The notes: a model not told the origin generated them from the letters alone. A stretch of 37,745 nt of DNA from an uncultured beta proteobacterium (GCA_902825845.1 CADECM010000059.1:1-37745); one strand, 5' to 3'; counted from the stretch's first letter, positions 16,420 through 25,379 are shown. Numbers and translations: made by a program.

Positions 16420-18456
16420 AGCAGAAGCCGCCGGCGTCATGCCATTGTGCCGCAGCAATGCGTCGATGATCGGCTCGCGGCCGCGGAAGGCCTTGAACGA
16501 TTCCATCGCGGGACGGCTACCGCCGACGGCGAGGATCTCGTTCCGAAAGCGCGCGCCGATCGCCGGATCGAGCACGCCCTTCTCCTCGAACAGGCTGAAC
16601 GCGTCGGCCGACAACACTTCTGCCCACTTGTAGCTGTAATAGCCCGCCGCATAGCCGCCCGCGAAAACATGCGAAAAGCTGTTGGGGAAACGGCTGTAGG
16701 GCGGCGGAAAAATCACCGCCACGCGCGAACGCACGTCCTGAATCAGATCCAGCGCCGTCTTTGCGCCAGCGGGATCGAAACTGGAATGCAGTTCGAGGTC
16801 GAACAGCGCGAATTCGATCTGACGCACGGTTTGCATGCCACTCTGGAAGTTTTTCGCGGCGAGCATTTTGTCAAACAACGACTTGGGCAATGGCTTGCCG
16901 CTTTGCTGGTGGCGCGTCATCGGGCGCAGTACGTCCCATTCCCAGCAGAAGTTTTCCATGAACTGGCTGGGCAGTTCCACCGCGTCCCACTCGACGCCGT
17001 GAATGCCCGACACCCCGAGGTAATCGACCTGCGTCAGCAGATGATGCAGACCGTGGCCGAATTCGTGGAACAGCGTGATCACTTCGTCGTGCGTAAACTG
17101 CGCCGGCTGTCCACCCACCGGCGCGGAAAAGTTGCAATTCAGATAAGCCACCGGCGCCTGCACGCCGGCAGCGACGCGCCGCCGCGTGATCGCGTCGTCC
17201 ATCCACGCGCCGCCGCGCTTGGTGCTGCGCGCATAGAGATCGAGATAGAACTCGCCCACCAGCGCGCCGGCTTTGTCGCGGATCGCATAAAACCGCACGT
17301 CCGGGTGCCAGTTCGGCGCTTCCGCCGGCGTGATGGTCAAACCATAGAGCGTTTCGATCAGCTTGAACATGCCCGGCACCACCGTGGTCTCCGGCAGATA
17401 CTGTTTCACCTCTTGCTCCGAAAACGCGTAGCGCGAGACGCGCAACTTTTCCGAGGCGTACGGGATGTCCCATGCGTCAAGCTTTTTCATGCCGAGTTGC
17501 GTGCGCGCGAAGTCATTCAGTTCCTGCAGATCACGCTCGGCATAGGGCTTGGCACGCGCGGCCAGTTCGTTCAGAAAATCGATCACCTGAGGCGGCGTTT
17601 CCGCCATTTTCGATTCGAGCGAATATTCGGCGTAGTTGTTGAAGTCGAGCAACTGCGCCAGTTCCTTGCGCAGCTTCACGATATCGGCAATCAGCGGCGT
17701 GTTGTCGAGCTTGGCATCGCCCAGTTCCGAGGCACGGGTGGCGGACGCGCGATACATGGTTTCGCGAAACGCGCGGTCGTCCGCATATTGCATGACCGGC
17801 AGATAGGAGGGCGCGTGCAGCGTGAATTTCCAGCCGGATTTGTTGTCTTTTTCGGCGGCCTCGCGCGCCGCCTGGCGCACATCGTCGGGCAGGCCCGACA
17901 GGCCTTTTTCGTCGCCGACAAAATGCGCAAATGCGTTGGTGGCGTCGAGCACATTGTCGGAAAAGCGCGACGACAATTTGGAGAGTTCTTCGCAGATCGC
18001 CTTGAAACGCGCCTTCTTGTCCGCGGCCAGTTCCGCACCGCCCAGCCGAAAATCGCGCAACTCGTTGGCGACGATTTTCTGCTGCGCCGGGGACAACGCG
18101 GCAAATCCGGGGGATGCCCGCATTTGTTTATACTTGCCGAACAGTTTTTCGTTCTGGCCAAGCTCCGTGTAATACGCCGTCAGCTTCGGCAGATTTCCGT
18201 TATAGACCTCGCGCAGTTCAGGGCTGTTCATCACCGCGTTGAGATGGCCTACCTGGCCCCACGCGCGACTTAATCGCTCGTTGGCGTCTTCCAGCGGTTC
18301 CACAAAATCGTGCCAGGTCGCCGGTGTGGCGTCCGCCTCGACGCGAGCAATGACGGCATTACATTCCGCAAGCAGCGTGTCGACGGCGGGCGTAACGAGT
18401 TCGGTCTTGAAATCCGCAAAGCGCGGCAGGCCGGAGAAATCCAATAGCGGGTTCAT
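16417..18456 (-). CDS. prlC: Oligopeptidase A (M3 metallopeptidase)
   Basis: This cytoplasmic zinc oligopeptidase degrades short peptides, including cleaved signal peptides. The 679-residue product is full length for the family. The zinc site HEFGH is at about residues 464-468, with the third ligand Glu near 494 in GVEWDAVELPSQFMENF. The C-terminal SFSHVFAGGYAAGYYSYKWAEVLS block with the substrate-binding tyrosines is intact. The start was placed at MNPLLDFSGLP; two upstream in-frame starts are possible and no strong ribosome site decides. It is unrelated in function to its neighbours. Confidence 0.95.
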   Translation of the reverse strand: MNPLLDFSGLPRFADFKTELVTPAVDTLLAECNAVIARVEADATPATWHDFVEPLEDANERLSRAWGQVGHLNAVMNSPELREVYNGNLPKLTAYYTELGQNEKLFGKYKQMRASPGFAALSPAQQKIVANELRDFRLGGAELAADKKARFKAICEELSKLSSRFSDNVLDATNAFAHFVGDEKGLSGLPDDVRQAAREAAEKDNKSGWKFTLHAPSYLPVMQYADDRAFRETMYRASATRASELGDAKLDNTPLIADIVKLRKELAQLLDFNNYAEYSLESKMAETPPQVIDFLNELAARAKPYAERDLQELNDFARTQLGMKKLDAWDIPYASEKLRVSRYAFSEQEVKQYLPETTVVPGMFKLIETLYGLTITPAEAPNWHPDVRFYAIRDKAGALVGEFYLDLYARSTKRGGAWMDDAITRRRVAAGVQAPVAYLNCNFSAPVGGQPAQFTHDEVITLFHEFGHGLHHLLTQVDYLGVSGIHGVEWDAVELPSQFMENFCWEWDVLRPMTRHQQSGKPLPKSLFDKMLAAKNFQSGMQTVRQIEFALFDLELHSSFDPAGAKTALDLIQDVRSRVAVIFPPPYSRFPNSFSHVFAGGYAAGYYSYKWAEVLSADAFSLFEEKGVLDPAIGARFRNEILAVGGSRPAMESFKAFRGREPIIDALLRHNGMTPAASA

Positions 18457-18552
18457 GGTGTGCATCCAACCCATCGCAGGGGCGTGTAGGACATCACAGT
18501 TTAGCAGAACCGGCGGACTGCCTTGCTCAGCCCGTTGGAGGTAAACGCACTA

Positions 18553-19827
18553 CTAGGCTTCGTGCGCCACCAGTCCGCCCACCAGCGTATGCGTCACCCG
18601 TCCCTTGAGTTCGATGCCGCTGAAAGGGGTATTGTTGCCCTGACTGCGCAGCGAGGCCGGCTCCACTTTCCAGTAGCGTTCGGGATCGAATACACACACG
18701 TCCGCGTCGGCGCCGACCGTAAGATGCCCGGCATCGATGCCCAGAATATCAGCGGCATCGCGGGTGATCCGCGACAACGCCACCGGCAGTGGCAACTGAT
18801 CCTCTTCGGCCCATTTCAGGGTCAGCGGCAACAGCAATTCAAGGCCGGTCGCGCCGGGCTCGGCTTCGGCGAACGGCAACTGCTTGGCGTCGTCGTCCAC
18901 CGGACAATGGTCGGAGCACACCGCGTCGATGGTGTGGTCGGCCAGTCCTTTGCGCAAGGCATCGCGGTCGCGTTGGCTGCGCAGCGGCGGAATCAGATGG
19001 CAGTGCGGGTCGAAGTAGCCGATATCCATTTCCGACAAATGCAGATGGTGTACCGCCACATCGCAGGTGACCTTCGCGCCGTCGTGGCGCGCGCGGCGCA
19101 CCATGTTGATACCGGCCGCGCTCGACAGGCGGCACAGGTGCACCCGCGCGCCGGTTTCCCGCGCCAGCAACAGGATCACCGCCAGCGCCGCGGTCTCGGC
19201 GCTCACGGGAATCGACGGCAGTCCCAGACGGGTGGCGATTTGCCCGTCGTGCGCCACGCCGTTGCGCGCGAGCGACGCATCCTGCGGCCGCAACCACACG
19301 GGAATATCGAAGGTGGCAGCGTACTGCATGGCGTAAAACAGCACCTGATTGTCGACCAGCGGCACGTCCGCATGCGAAAACGCCACGCAGCCCGCATCGC
19401 GCAGCTCCGCCATTTCCGTGAGTTGCACGCCCTTCAGTCCGGCAGTGAGGGCGCCGACCGGGTAAACATGCGCCTTGTTCAGATTGCGCGCGCGGTATTT
19501 GAGCATTTCCACCAGGCCCGGCTCGTCGAGCGGCGGGTCGGTATCGGGCGGGCACGCCAGGCTGGTGACACCGCCAGCAAGGGCGGCGTCCATTTCAGAC
19601 TCCAGCGTGGCAATGTACTCGAGTCCGGGTTCGCGCAGGCGTGCCGACAAATCGACCAGACCCGGACAGACTATTTTCCCGCCGGCGTCGATGGTGCGAT
19701 TGGCGTGAAAACCGGCGGGCGCGGTACCGACCGCGACAATCTTGCCCGCGGCAAGATAGAGATCATGCATGGCATCGAGGTTGTTGCGCGGGTCGATCAG
19801 CCGGCCGCCCTTGATGTGGATTTTCAT
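18553..19827 (-). CDS. pyrC': Catalytically degenerate dihydroorotase-like PyrC'
   Basis: This is a 424-residue dihydroorotase homologue that probably does not catalyse the reaction. The zinc motif DxHxHxR is replaced by D59-L-S-A-R-L-R65, so both histidines are lost. A later ligand His is replaced by Arg in VHLCRLSS, and the DHAPH block reads SDHCPV. The overall fold, from IKGGRLIDP to [10 protein letters not shown], is intact. In Pseudomonas such inactive PyrC' subunits are needed to assemble active PyrB dodecamers, and the 4-base ATGA overlap with pyrB here supports that role. A functional dihydroorotase must then be encoded elsewhere. Confidence 0.9.
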   Translation of the reverse strand: MKIHIKGGRLIDPRNNLDAMHDLYLAAGKIVAVGTAPAGFHANRTIDAGGKIVCPGLVDLSARLREPGLEYIATLESEMDAALAGGVTSLACPPDTDPPLDEPGLVEMLKYRARNLNKAHVYPVGALTAGLKGVQLTEMAELRDAGCVAFSHADVPLVDNQVLFYAMQYAATFDIPVWLRPQDASLARNGVAHDGQIATRLGLPSIPVSAETAALAVILLLARETGARVHLCRLSSAAGINMVRRARHDGAKVTCDVAVHHLHLSEMDIGYFDPHCHLIPPLRSQRDRDALRKGLADHTIDAVCSDHCPVDDDAKQLPFAEAEPGATGLELLLPLTLKWAEEDQLPLPVALSRITRDAADILGIDAGHLTVGADADVCVFDPERYWKVEPASLRSQGNNTPFSGIELKGRVTHTLVGGLVAHEA

Positions 19828-20792
19828 CCGCGCCAGTTCCCGGCGACGATGCTCATCACCGCCATGCGAATGGCGATGCCAAAACTCACCTGCGGCAGGA
19901 TCACCGACTGGGTGCCGTCGGCAACGCTGGAATCGATTTCGACACCGCGATTCATCGGCCCCGGGTGGAGCACGATGGCGTCCGGCTTGGCGACCGCGAG
20001 CGCTTCGTCGGTGATGCCGTAATATTTGTAAAATTCCTGCCCGGAGGCAAGCAGCGAACCTTTCATACGTTCGTTTTGCAGGCGCAACGTGCTGACCACA
20101 TCGACATCTTTCAAGCCCTCGCGCAGATCCTCATACACCTGCACGCCGAGGCTCTTGATATCGGACGGTATCAGCGTGCGCGGACCGATGACACGGATTT
20201 CGGGGCAGCCCAGCGTGGTCAGCGCATGAATCTGCGAGCGCGCCACGCGCGAATGCAGGATGTCGCCGATGATCGCCACCCGCAGTTGGGTAAAGTCTTT
20301 TTTGTAGTGGCGGATGGTGAACACATCGAGCAGCCCCTGCGTCGGATGCTGGTGGCGCCCATCGCCGGCGTTGATGACATGAATGTCAGGGCCCACATGT
20401 TTGGCGATCAGGTAAGGCGCGCCGCTCGCCGCGTGGCGCACCACGAACATGTCGGCCTGCATCGCCGCCAGGTTGGCCACGGTGTCGAGCACGCTTTCGC
20501 CCTTGCTGGTGGACGATTGCGCGATGGCAAGGTTGATCACGTCAGCCGACAGGCGCTTGGCGGCAATCTCGAACGTGGTGCGGGTACGCGTGGAGTTCTC
20601 GAAAAAGATATTGAACACCGATTTGCCGCGCAACAGCGGCACCTTCTTCACGTCGCGCTGCGTGACGCCGACGAAGGATTCGGCCGCATCGAGAATCTGC
20701 CGCATCACGTCCGCGGGCAGGCCGTCCAGCGACAGCAGATGATGCAGTTCGCCGTTCTTGTTCAGTTGCGGGTTACGCGGATCGAGCCACAT
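19824..20792 (-). CDS. pyrB: Aspartate carbamoyltransferase catalytic chain
   Basis: PyrB condenses carbamoyl phosphate with aspartate, the committed step of pyrimidine synthesis. The 322-residue product has the carbamoyl-phosphate loop [13 protein letters not shown], the SSTSKGES loop, HPTQGLLD, and the aspartate-site [11 protein letters not shown]. The N-terminal extension before the first fold block is about 15 residues longer than E. coli PyrB, as in the PyrB class that complexes with PyrC'. No pyrI is nearby. The start is ATG at 20792, 8 bases past the pyrR stop, with a weak TAGG site. Its stop overlaps the pyrC' start. Confidence 0.95.
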   Translation of the reverse strand: MWLDPRNPQLNKNGELHHLLSLDGLPADVMRQILDAAESFVGVTQRDVKKVPLLRGKSVFNIFFENSTRTRTTFEIAAKRLSADVINLAIAQSSTSKGESVLDTVANLAAMQADMFVVRHAASGAPYLIAKHVGPDIHVINAGDGRHQHPTQGLLDVFTIRHYKKDFTQLRVAIIGDILHSRVARSQIHALTTLGCPEIRVIGPRTLIPSDIKSLGVQVYEDLREGLKDVDVVSTLRLQNERMKGSLLASGQEFYKYYGITDEALAVAKPDAIVLHPGPMNRGVEIDSSVADGTQSVILPQVSFGIAIRMAVMSIVAGNWRG

Positions 20793-20800
20793 CAATGCGC

Positions 20801-21319
20801 CTAGTTTTCATGCAGCTTGAAGGACAGTTTGCCCGTTTCGTCGCGGGTGAGTTCGAGGCTTTGCGACACCGCCAGCGCCGCGCTGCCGCCGAGAAAATCG
20901 GCCGTGATCGGCAGTTCGCGCCCGCCACGGTCCACCAGCGCCGCCAGCTGGATGCTTGAGGGCCGGCCATAATCGAAAAGCACATTCATCGCCGCGCGGA
21001 TGGTGCGCCCGGTATAAAGCACGTCATCGACCAGGATCAGCGGCCGGCCATCGACATCAAACGGCAGATCGGAGGACTTGACGTCGCGATGCAGGCCGAT
21101 CTTTTCGAAGTCGTCGCGATAGAAGGAGACGTCCAGGGTGCCCAGGGGAACGGCAATGCCGAGCGCGGCGTGCAGCCGCTGCGCCACCCACACGCCGCCG
21201 GTATGAATACCGATGATGCCTGTGTCGGGCCTGACGACAGGTTGCATTTGTTCCAGCAGCTTCGCCAGCAATTGCTCGGCTTCAGGAAGCTGCCGTAGGG
21301 GATTCCCCGGCTTGTTCAT
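20801..21319 (-). CDS. pyrR: Pyrimidine regulator/uracil phosphoribosyltransferase PyrR
   Basis: This 172-residue PyrR has the PRPP-binding motif [17 protein letters not shown], the [17 protein letters not shown] region and SFYRDDF. PyrR binds pyr leader RNA in Bacillus and has phosphoribosyltransferase activity; in Proteobacteria its regulatory role is less clear. It is first in the leftward pyrR-pyrB-pyrC' run. The upstream ruvX and algH-type genes that often precede pyrR in Betaproteobacteria are absent, and a binding-protein-like gene lies there instead. Confidence 0.9.
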   Translation of the reverse strand: MNKPGNPLRQLPEAEQLLAKLLEQMQPVVRPDTGIIGIHTGGVWVAQRLHAALGIAVPLGTLDVSFYRDDFEKIGLHRDVKSSDLPFDVDGRPLILVDDVLYTGRTIRAAMNVLFDYGRPSSIQLAALVDRGGRELPITADFLGGSAALAVSQSLELTRDETGKLSFKLHEN

Positions 21320-21350
21320 GGGCGTTGACTGGGGTCGTAGCGTACCACAA

Positions 21351-21362
21351 CGCCGCGCGGCG
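21351..21362. promoter_or_regulatory. Palindrome upstream of pyrR
   Basis: A perfect 12-base palindrome CGCCGCGCGGCG lies about 32 bases upstream of the pyrR start in the 123-base spacer. It may be an operator or a leader hairpin. Its simple G+C-rich content means it may also be chance. Confidence 0.25.
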
Positions 21363-21442
21363 AATAAGGGGTGCGCCGGGAAATTTTGTGGCGAGCCCGG
21401 CCTCGCTCCAGAAGGCCGCTGGTACTATGCCCGGCGCCGGTC

Positions 21443-22357
21443 TCAGGCCGCCACGCGCGTGCTGACCAGCTTGTCGAACGTGCTCTCGGCGTTGATGAGA
21501 CCCCGTTCAACCATGAAGTCGTAGGTGCGCTGAAACTCTTCCGGTGTATACAGTTCGGGATGGTTGTAGCGCAGACGCGGCAGATGCAGGTCCGCAGGTT
21601 CGAGCTTCACGATATCCGCCGGCACCTCGGCCGTCAGGTGATGCAGCCAGGGGCGGATATCCTGATTGATCTTGTCGACGGCGCGGATGTGGGCACGGCG
21701 CAGCGCGTTGAAAATGCCGTCGTCCACAGTCGGGTCGGCGACTTCCAGTCCATTGTAGAACGCCTCGCAAATCACCTTGAAGCCGAGCTTTTCGGCGGCT
21801 GAGATCCACGGTTCCATTACGGCGGCGGCGGCGACGCGGCCCTCCACCAGCGCCTTGAAGCGCTGGTTGGGAATGCCGATGTGCACGGTCTTCGCCTGAT
21901 CGCGCTTCATGTAGCCGGCGAGCATGGCGAGGGTGATGTAGTGCGAGCCGGCATGATAATTCACCGCCACTTCGACATTGGCGAGATCCTGCGGCACGTT
22001 GTACGGCGAATCGCCACGCACGATGATGGCCTGCGTGGACACGGCCGCGCGTTTGGTGATCACCTTGACGCTGGCGCAGCTGTCCTGCGTGCGGCGCATC
22101 TGGCCCCATTCACAGGCGTGGTAAACCGAGAACTCGCCCTTTTCAATGCCCTCGTGCCAGAGGAAGGACTGGATCGCCGTGTGTTGTCGAATGGGTTCGC
22201 CCGCGGCCGCGAGCATGGCTTTGCGCTTTTCCGGCAATACCAGTTCGACGTCGACACCCTCGGCTTCGAAATACCCTTCGGCTTTTGCCACGATGTCCGG
22301 CAGCGAAAAAACCGCATTATTCAATTCCACGCGGGTGTGCTTTAGCATTTTGCTCAT
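21443..22357 (-). CDS. NMT1/SBP-fold protein without signal peptide
   Basis: This is a 304-residue protein resembling the nitrate/sulfonate/thiamine-precursor type of solute-binding fold: DIVAKAEGYFEAEGVDVELV, a central VEVAVNYHAGSHYITLAMLAG, HIGIPNQRFKALVEGRVAAAAVMEPW, and a helical C-terminus. No signal peptide or lipobox is visible at the N-terminus (MSKMLKHTRVELNNA), so it is probably cytoplasmic. The same fold includes cytoplasmic enzymes such as DszB and THI5-type proteins, so an enzymatic role is possible. It sits 69 bases behind the 2-hydroxyacyl-CoA lyase-like gene on the same strand, with a strong hairpin between. GAGGAG lies seven bases before the ATG. Function unknown. Confidence 0.7.
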   Translation of the reverse strand: MSKMLKHTRVELNNAVFSLPDIVAKAEGYFEAEGVDVELVLPEKRKAMLAAAGEPIRQHTAIQSFLWHEGIEKGEFSVYHACEWGQMRRTQDSCASVKVITKRAAVSTQAIIVRGDSPYNVPQDLANVEVAVNYHAGSHYITLAMLAGYMKRDQAKTVHIGIPNQRFKALVEGRVAAAAVMEPWISAAEKLGFKVICEAFYNGLEVADPTVDDGIFNALRRAHIRAVDKINQDIRPWLHHLTAEVPADIVKLEPADLHLPRLRYNHPELYTPEEFQRTYDFMVERGLINAESTFDKLVSTRVAA

Positions 22358-22382
22358 GCGCCATCTCCTCGACAGATAGTGC

Positions 22383-22406
22383 GGGGGATCAGTGCCCTGA
22401 TCCCCC
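22383..22406 (-). promoter_or_regulatory. Strong intercistronic hairpin
   Basis: A perfect 10-base stem, GGGGGATCAG with CTGATCCCCC around a 4-base loop, lies between the lyase-like gene and the SBP-fold gene. On the minus strand no T run follows it, so it fits an mRNA-stabilising or attenuating hairpin inside an operon better than a terminator. On the plus strand it is followed by a short T-rich stretch, but no gene there needs ending. Confidence 0.55.
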
Positions 22407-22426
22407 TTCCTTGGGCATTGCCGGCG

Positions 22427-24085
22427 TTAGCTGGTGTGCCAGCCGAACTGTTGCGGCTTGCGGCCAGCGGCGTGATGCAGTTTCACGTTCACCAGTGCCG
22501 GGCCCTTGAACGCCATCGCGCCTTCCAGCGCCGCTTTCAGGTCCTTGGGATCGGTCACATAAAAACCCTTGCCACCGAATGCTTCCATCATCTTGTCGTA
22601 ACGCGCGCCGACGGTCAGATGGCCCGGCACGGCTTCGAGCGGATTATCCGGCAGCTTTTCGGCGCCACCGCCGATACCGCCGTTGTTCAACACCACGATC
22701 TTTACCGGCATCTTGTGGCGGCACACGGTTTCCATTTCCATGCCCGAGAAGCCGATCGCCGAGTCACCGGAAACTGAAATGATCGGCCGGTCGGGATGCA
22801 CCGCGCAAGCGGCCAGCACGAAGCCCATGCCGACGCCCATGGTGCCGTAACTGCCGGCATCCAGCCGCGTGCGCGGCGCGTTGTTCGGCATTTGCGTGCG
22901 GCCGATGTCCATGGTGTTGGCACCCTCGCCAATGATGATGGCGTTGTCGGGAATCCAGGGGCTGATGTCACGGAATGCGCGGTAGTAATTGGTGGGCGCG
23001 GATTCGTCGTCGATCATTGACTGAATCTGCTTGGCATTGGCGGCCGATTTCTGGGCGATCGCCTTGTGCCAATCGGTGTCCTTGGGATAGAACCACTCGA
23101 TGCCTTCCAGCGCCTTGTTGATCTGACCGACGATCGCCTTGCCGTCGCCCACCAGCGCCACTTCGGCCGGCACGTTCTGGCTGATCGATTCGGGCGCGAT
23201 ATCCAGCTGCACGATGCGCACATCCTTGTTGAAGCGCGGCGGCAGGCCGAAGTGCATGATCCAGTTGAGCCGCGCGCCCATCAGGAAGATCACGTCCGCT
23301 TCCTGCAGCACGTGGCTGCGCGCGGCACCCACCGACAGCGGATGGCGGTCGTCCATCACGCCCTTGCCCATCGGCGAGGCGAGAAACGGCAGGCCGGTGC
23401 GCTCGACAAATTTGCGCACTTCGTCTTCTGCACCGGACCACGCCATGCCTTTGCCCACGATCACCAGCGGGCGCTTGGCCTGCCGCAACACGCCGATCGC
23501 CTGATCGATGTACTCCTGCGGCGCGGCGATACGGGGTGGGTCCGCGCAACGCTTGGGATAATGCACCTCGGACTCTTCCGCCTCGCCCAGAATGATGTCG
23601 TCCGGCATGTCGAGATACACCGCGCCGGGCCGGCCGTAGATGGCATTGCGCACCGCCATTTCGACATAGAACGGAATGCGGCGCGGGATTTCGACGGCGT
23701 GCGCGAACTTGCAAAACGGCGTCGCGATCAACACGCCCCGCTCTTCCTGGAACGCGCCCATGCCGTTTTGCTTCACCGGCGAGGCGCCGCCGATCAGGAT
23801 CATCGGCCAGCAGTTTTCCTTCGCGTTGGACAGACCGGCGAGGCCGTGCACCACCCCCGGCCCCGACACCACCAGACACGCACCCGGCCGCCCGGTCATA
23901 TAGCCGACGGCGCCGGCGGCGTAGGAGGCCGCCTGCTCGTTGCGGCAACCATAGTATTTGATACCCACCTTCTGCGCTTCGCGCGCGATCGGCTGCACCG
24001 GAAAGCCGACGATGCCGAACATGTAATCGACGCCCTGATCTTTCAATGCGCGCGCCATGATTGCGGCGCCTGTTAGTTTTGCCAT
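22427..24085 (-). CDS. 2-Hydroxyacyl-CoA lyase/oxalyl-CoA decarboxylase-like ThDP enzyme
   Basis: This is a 552-residue ThDP enzyme aligning end to end with 2-hydroxyacyl-CoA lyases and oxalyl-CoA decarboxylases. The catalytic Glu50 is in CRNEQAASYAAGAVGY, followed by CLVVSGPGVVHGL, MGARLNWIMHFGLPPRF, EGANTMDIGRT, RLDAGSYGTMGVGMGF and the ThDP motif from GDSAIGFSG (440) to LNNGG (466-470). The C-terminal RKPQQFGWHTS resembles the lyase HACL1 more than oxalyl-CoA decarboxylase. One oddity: NNGGIG has Gly472 where both families usually have a Tyr in the active-site lid. The start at 24085 fits homologues; the upstream frame is open but is not conserved. HACL splits 2-hydroxyacyl-CoA into an aldehyde and formyl-CoA. 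Confidence 0.8.
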   Translation of the reverse strand: MAKLTGAAIMARALKDQGVDYMFGIVGFPVQPIAREAQKVGIKYYGCRNEQAASYAAGAVGYMTGRPGACLVVSGPGVVHGLAGLSNAKENCWPMILIGGASPVKQNGMGAFQEERGVLIATPFCKFAHAVEIPRRIPFYVEMAVRNAIYGRPGAVYLDMPDDIILGEAEESEVHYPKRCADPPRIAAPQEYIDQAIGVLRQAKRPLVIVGKGMAWSGAEDEVRKFVERTGLPFLASPMGKGVMDDRHPLSVGAARSHVLQEADVIFLMGARLNWIMHFGLPPRFNKDVRIVQLDIAPESISQNVPAEVALVGDGKAIVGQINKALEGIEWFYPKDTDWHKAIAQKSAANAKQIQSMIDDESAPTNYYRAFRDISPWIPDNAIIIGEGANTMDIGRTQMPNNAPRTRLDAGSYGTMGVGMGFVLAACAVHPDRPIISVSGDSAIGFSGMEMETVCRHKMPVKIVVLNNGGIGGGAEKLPDNPLEAVPGHLTVGARYDKMMEAFGGKGFYVTDPKDLKAALEGAMAFKGPALVNVKLHHAAGRKPQQFGWHTS

Positions 24086-24096
24086 GGTGTATTCGC

Positions 24097-24112
24097 GACA
24101 GTGCGGACTGTC
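24097..24112 (-). promoter_or_regulatory. Leader hairpin before the lyase-like gene
   Basis: A small perfect hairpin, GACAGT and ACTGTC around a 4-base loop, lies 11 bases upstream of the ATG, with an AGGGAGG purine run just before it on the minus strand. There is no Shine-Dalgarno at normal distance. Folding of this hairpin would shorten the distance between the purine run and the start, which could affect translation. This is speculative. Confidence 0.3.
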
Positions 24113-24214
24113 TGCGCCTCCCTGTGAGAAAAACGTGGAGAAAGGCCCGAAAAAGCGGCCGAACCGATGAACGCGTGGCGTATTCCTGAGCAACGTCCGA
24201 ATACGGCGCAGGCA

Positions 24215-24243
24215 AATATAAAGGATTTGTGTTGAAGATGCCA
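24215..24243 (-). promoter_or_regulatory. Possible sigma-70 promoter of the lyase-like gene
   Basis: On the minus strand, TATATT (24220-24215) is a good -10 candidate with a poor TGGCAT -35 at 17 bases spacing. It would give a leader of about 120 bases containing the hairpin at 24097-24112. The call rests only on sequence match. Confidence 0.25.
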
Positions 24244-24380
24244 GCGCCGGCATTGGCATGACGGCAGTCGATTTCGCGGCCGCCGGGGAACGATGTCAGC
24301 TACAACCTTTTGAGCATGCAGACGCGCCAGGTGCCGCCTGTTGCGCTGGCCACCATCCGGGCTATCGGTGCGCGGGGAAC

Positions 24381-25346
24381 CTAGACGCGCGCGGTCATGA
24401 TTCGCGCCGAGCCGCGCCAACGCAAATGATCGGCGCGGTTGGAAAAATAGCGTTGATTGGCTTCGTTTGCGCCGAAGTGCTCAGCTTCGGAAAACCCCAG
24501 CGCCTTGAGCTCCCCGGCCAGCGCAGCCGGATCAAAATGACTGATCCAAGGCTCTCCCAATTCGGCCACACGCGCGGCGCGCTGCGCGCGCGAGACTCGC
24601 TCTGTTTCGGCCAGCGCGTCGTCGGGCAATGAAAAGTCGAAGACAATTTCGCTGCCGCGAACGCACGACCGCGCGACAAATCGCAGCGTCTGCATCACGG
24701 CGTCGCGCGTGAGGTACATGGTTACGCCGAGCCAGGAAACGAAGCACGGCGCGGTGTGCCTGAATCCGGCCTGACGCAGGCGCGCGGCGAGCGCGTGTTT
24801 TTCAAAGTCCACGGGCACGAGGGTGAGTGACCGCGGCAAGTCGATCCCCTGTTCCCGCAGCCGTGCCCGCTTCCACGCCTGCGCGGAAGGATGATCGACC
24901 TCAAACACCCGCAGCGCGCTGCCATACGGATTGCGGTACGCAAAAGTGTCGAGACCGGCGCCAAGGATGATGTATTGCCGCGTGCCATGCTGATAAACGC
25001 GCGCCAGCTGGTCTTCCGCATAGCGCGCGCGCGTTACCAGGAATGCGCGCATTGCGCGTGCGCGCGGCGCTTGGTAACGCTCGAGGTTCAGGGCGAGGCG
25101 CCTGACGCGTTCCGCGCCAACGATCCTCAGCGCGTACGGGTCATCGAATACCACGGGGCGATCCAGCAATTGGTGCGCCGCCCGATGCAACGCCGTGGCG
25201 ATGGCGGTGCGGCTCGGTTTTCCTTCCCCGATCGCGCGCGACGGCGCGGCAAGGCCGCAGCCCAGCGCGAACGCTGACAGCCCGCGCAGAAAGTCGCGGC
25301 GCTCAGATGCACTCACGTCCGCCAATTCTTTCGACGGCGGAGTCAT
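24381..25346 (-). CDS. SAM-dependent methyltransferase with Tat-like leader
   Basis: This is a 321-residue class I methyltransferase of the TIGR00027/leucine-carboxyl-methyltransferase-like family. The family signs are RAFLVTRARYAEDQLARV, the SAM-binding YIILGAGLDTFAYR, EVDHPSAQAWKR, VPVDFEKHAL, and SWLGVTMYLTRDAVMQTL. Unusually, the N-terminus carries a twin-arginine pattern, SERRDFLRGLSAFALGCGLAAP, so the enzyme looks like a Tat substrate although SAM is cytoplasmic. No clear ribosome site precedes the ATG; a copy of the AT-rich element ends five bases upstream. Substrate is unknown. The leader may be a cryptic relic rather than a working signal. Confidence 0.8.
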   Translation of the reverse strand: MTPPSKELADVSASERRDFLRGLSAFALGCGLAAPSRAIGEGKPSRTAIATALHRAAHQLLDRPVVFDDPYALRIVGAERVRRLALNLERYQAPRARAMRAFLVTRARYAEDQLARVYQHGTRQYIILGAGLDTFAYRNPYGSALRVFEVDHPSAQAWKRARLREQGIDLPRSLTLVPVDFEKHALAARLRQAGFRHTAPCFVSWLGVTMYLTRDAVMQTLRFVARSCVRGSEIVFDFSLPDDALAETERVSRAQRAARVAELGEPWISHFDPAALAGELKALGFSEAEHFGANEANQRYFSNRADHLRWRGSARIMTARV

Positions 25347-25350
25347 ATCG

Positions 25351-25379
25351 TAATCTGTTGTTTTTATTATGTTTTTTAA
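25351..25379 (+). repeat. AT-rich intergenic element, copy 6
   Basis: On the plus strand this begins TAATCTGTTGTTTTTATT and lies just upstream of the methyltransferase start, in the spacer before the fimV stop. It is the most divergent copy in its first eight bases but keeps the TGTTTTTA core. Confidence 0.45.

Noticed and set aside
16447..18273. A 608-codon plus-strand open frame opposite prlC
   Set aside because: It mirrors the M3 peptidase gene, whose HEFGH site and full length are unmistakable; the antisense product is Arg/His-rich and unlike any family.
18523..20022. A 499-codon plus-strand open frame opposite pyrC' and pyrB
   Set aside because: It is a shadow of the pyr genes; composition is His/Arg-rich and no motif is present.
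21392..21407. Rho-independent terminator after the SBP-fold gene
   Set aside because: A GCGAG/CTCGC stem exists but no T run follows on the minus strand.
24086..24259. N-terminal extension of the lyase-like enzyme by 58 residues
   Set aside because: The added residues are unlike homologues, and the family begins close to MAKLTGAAIM.
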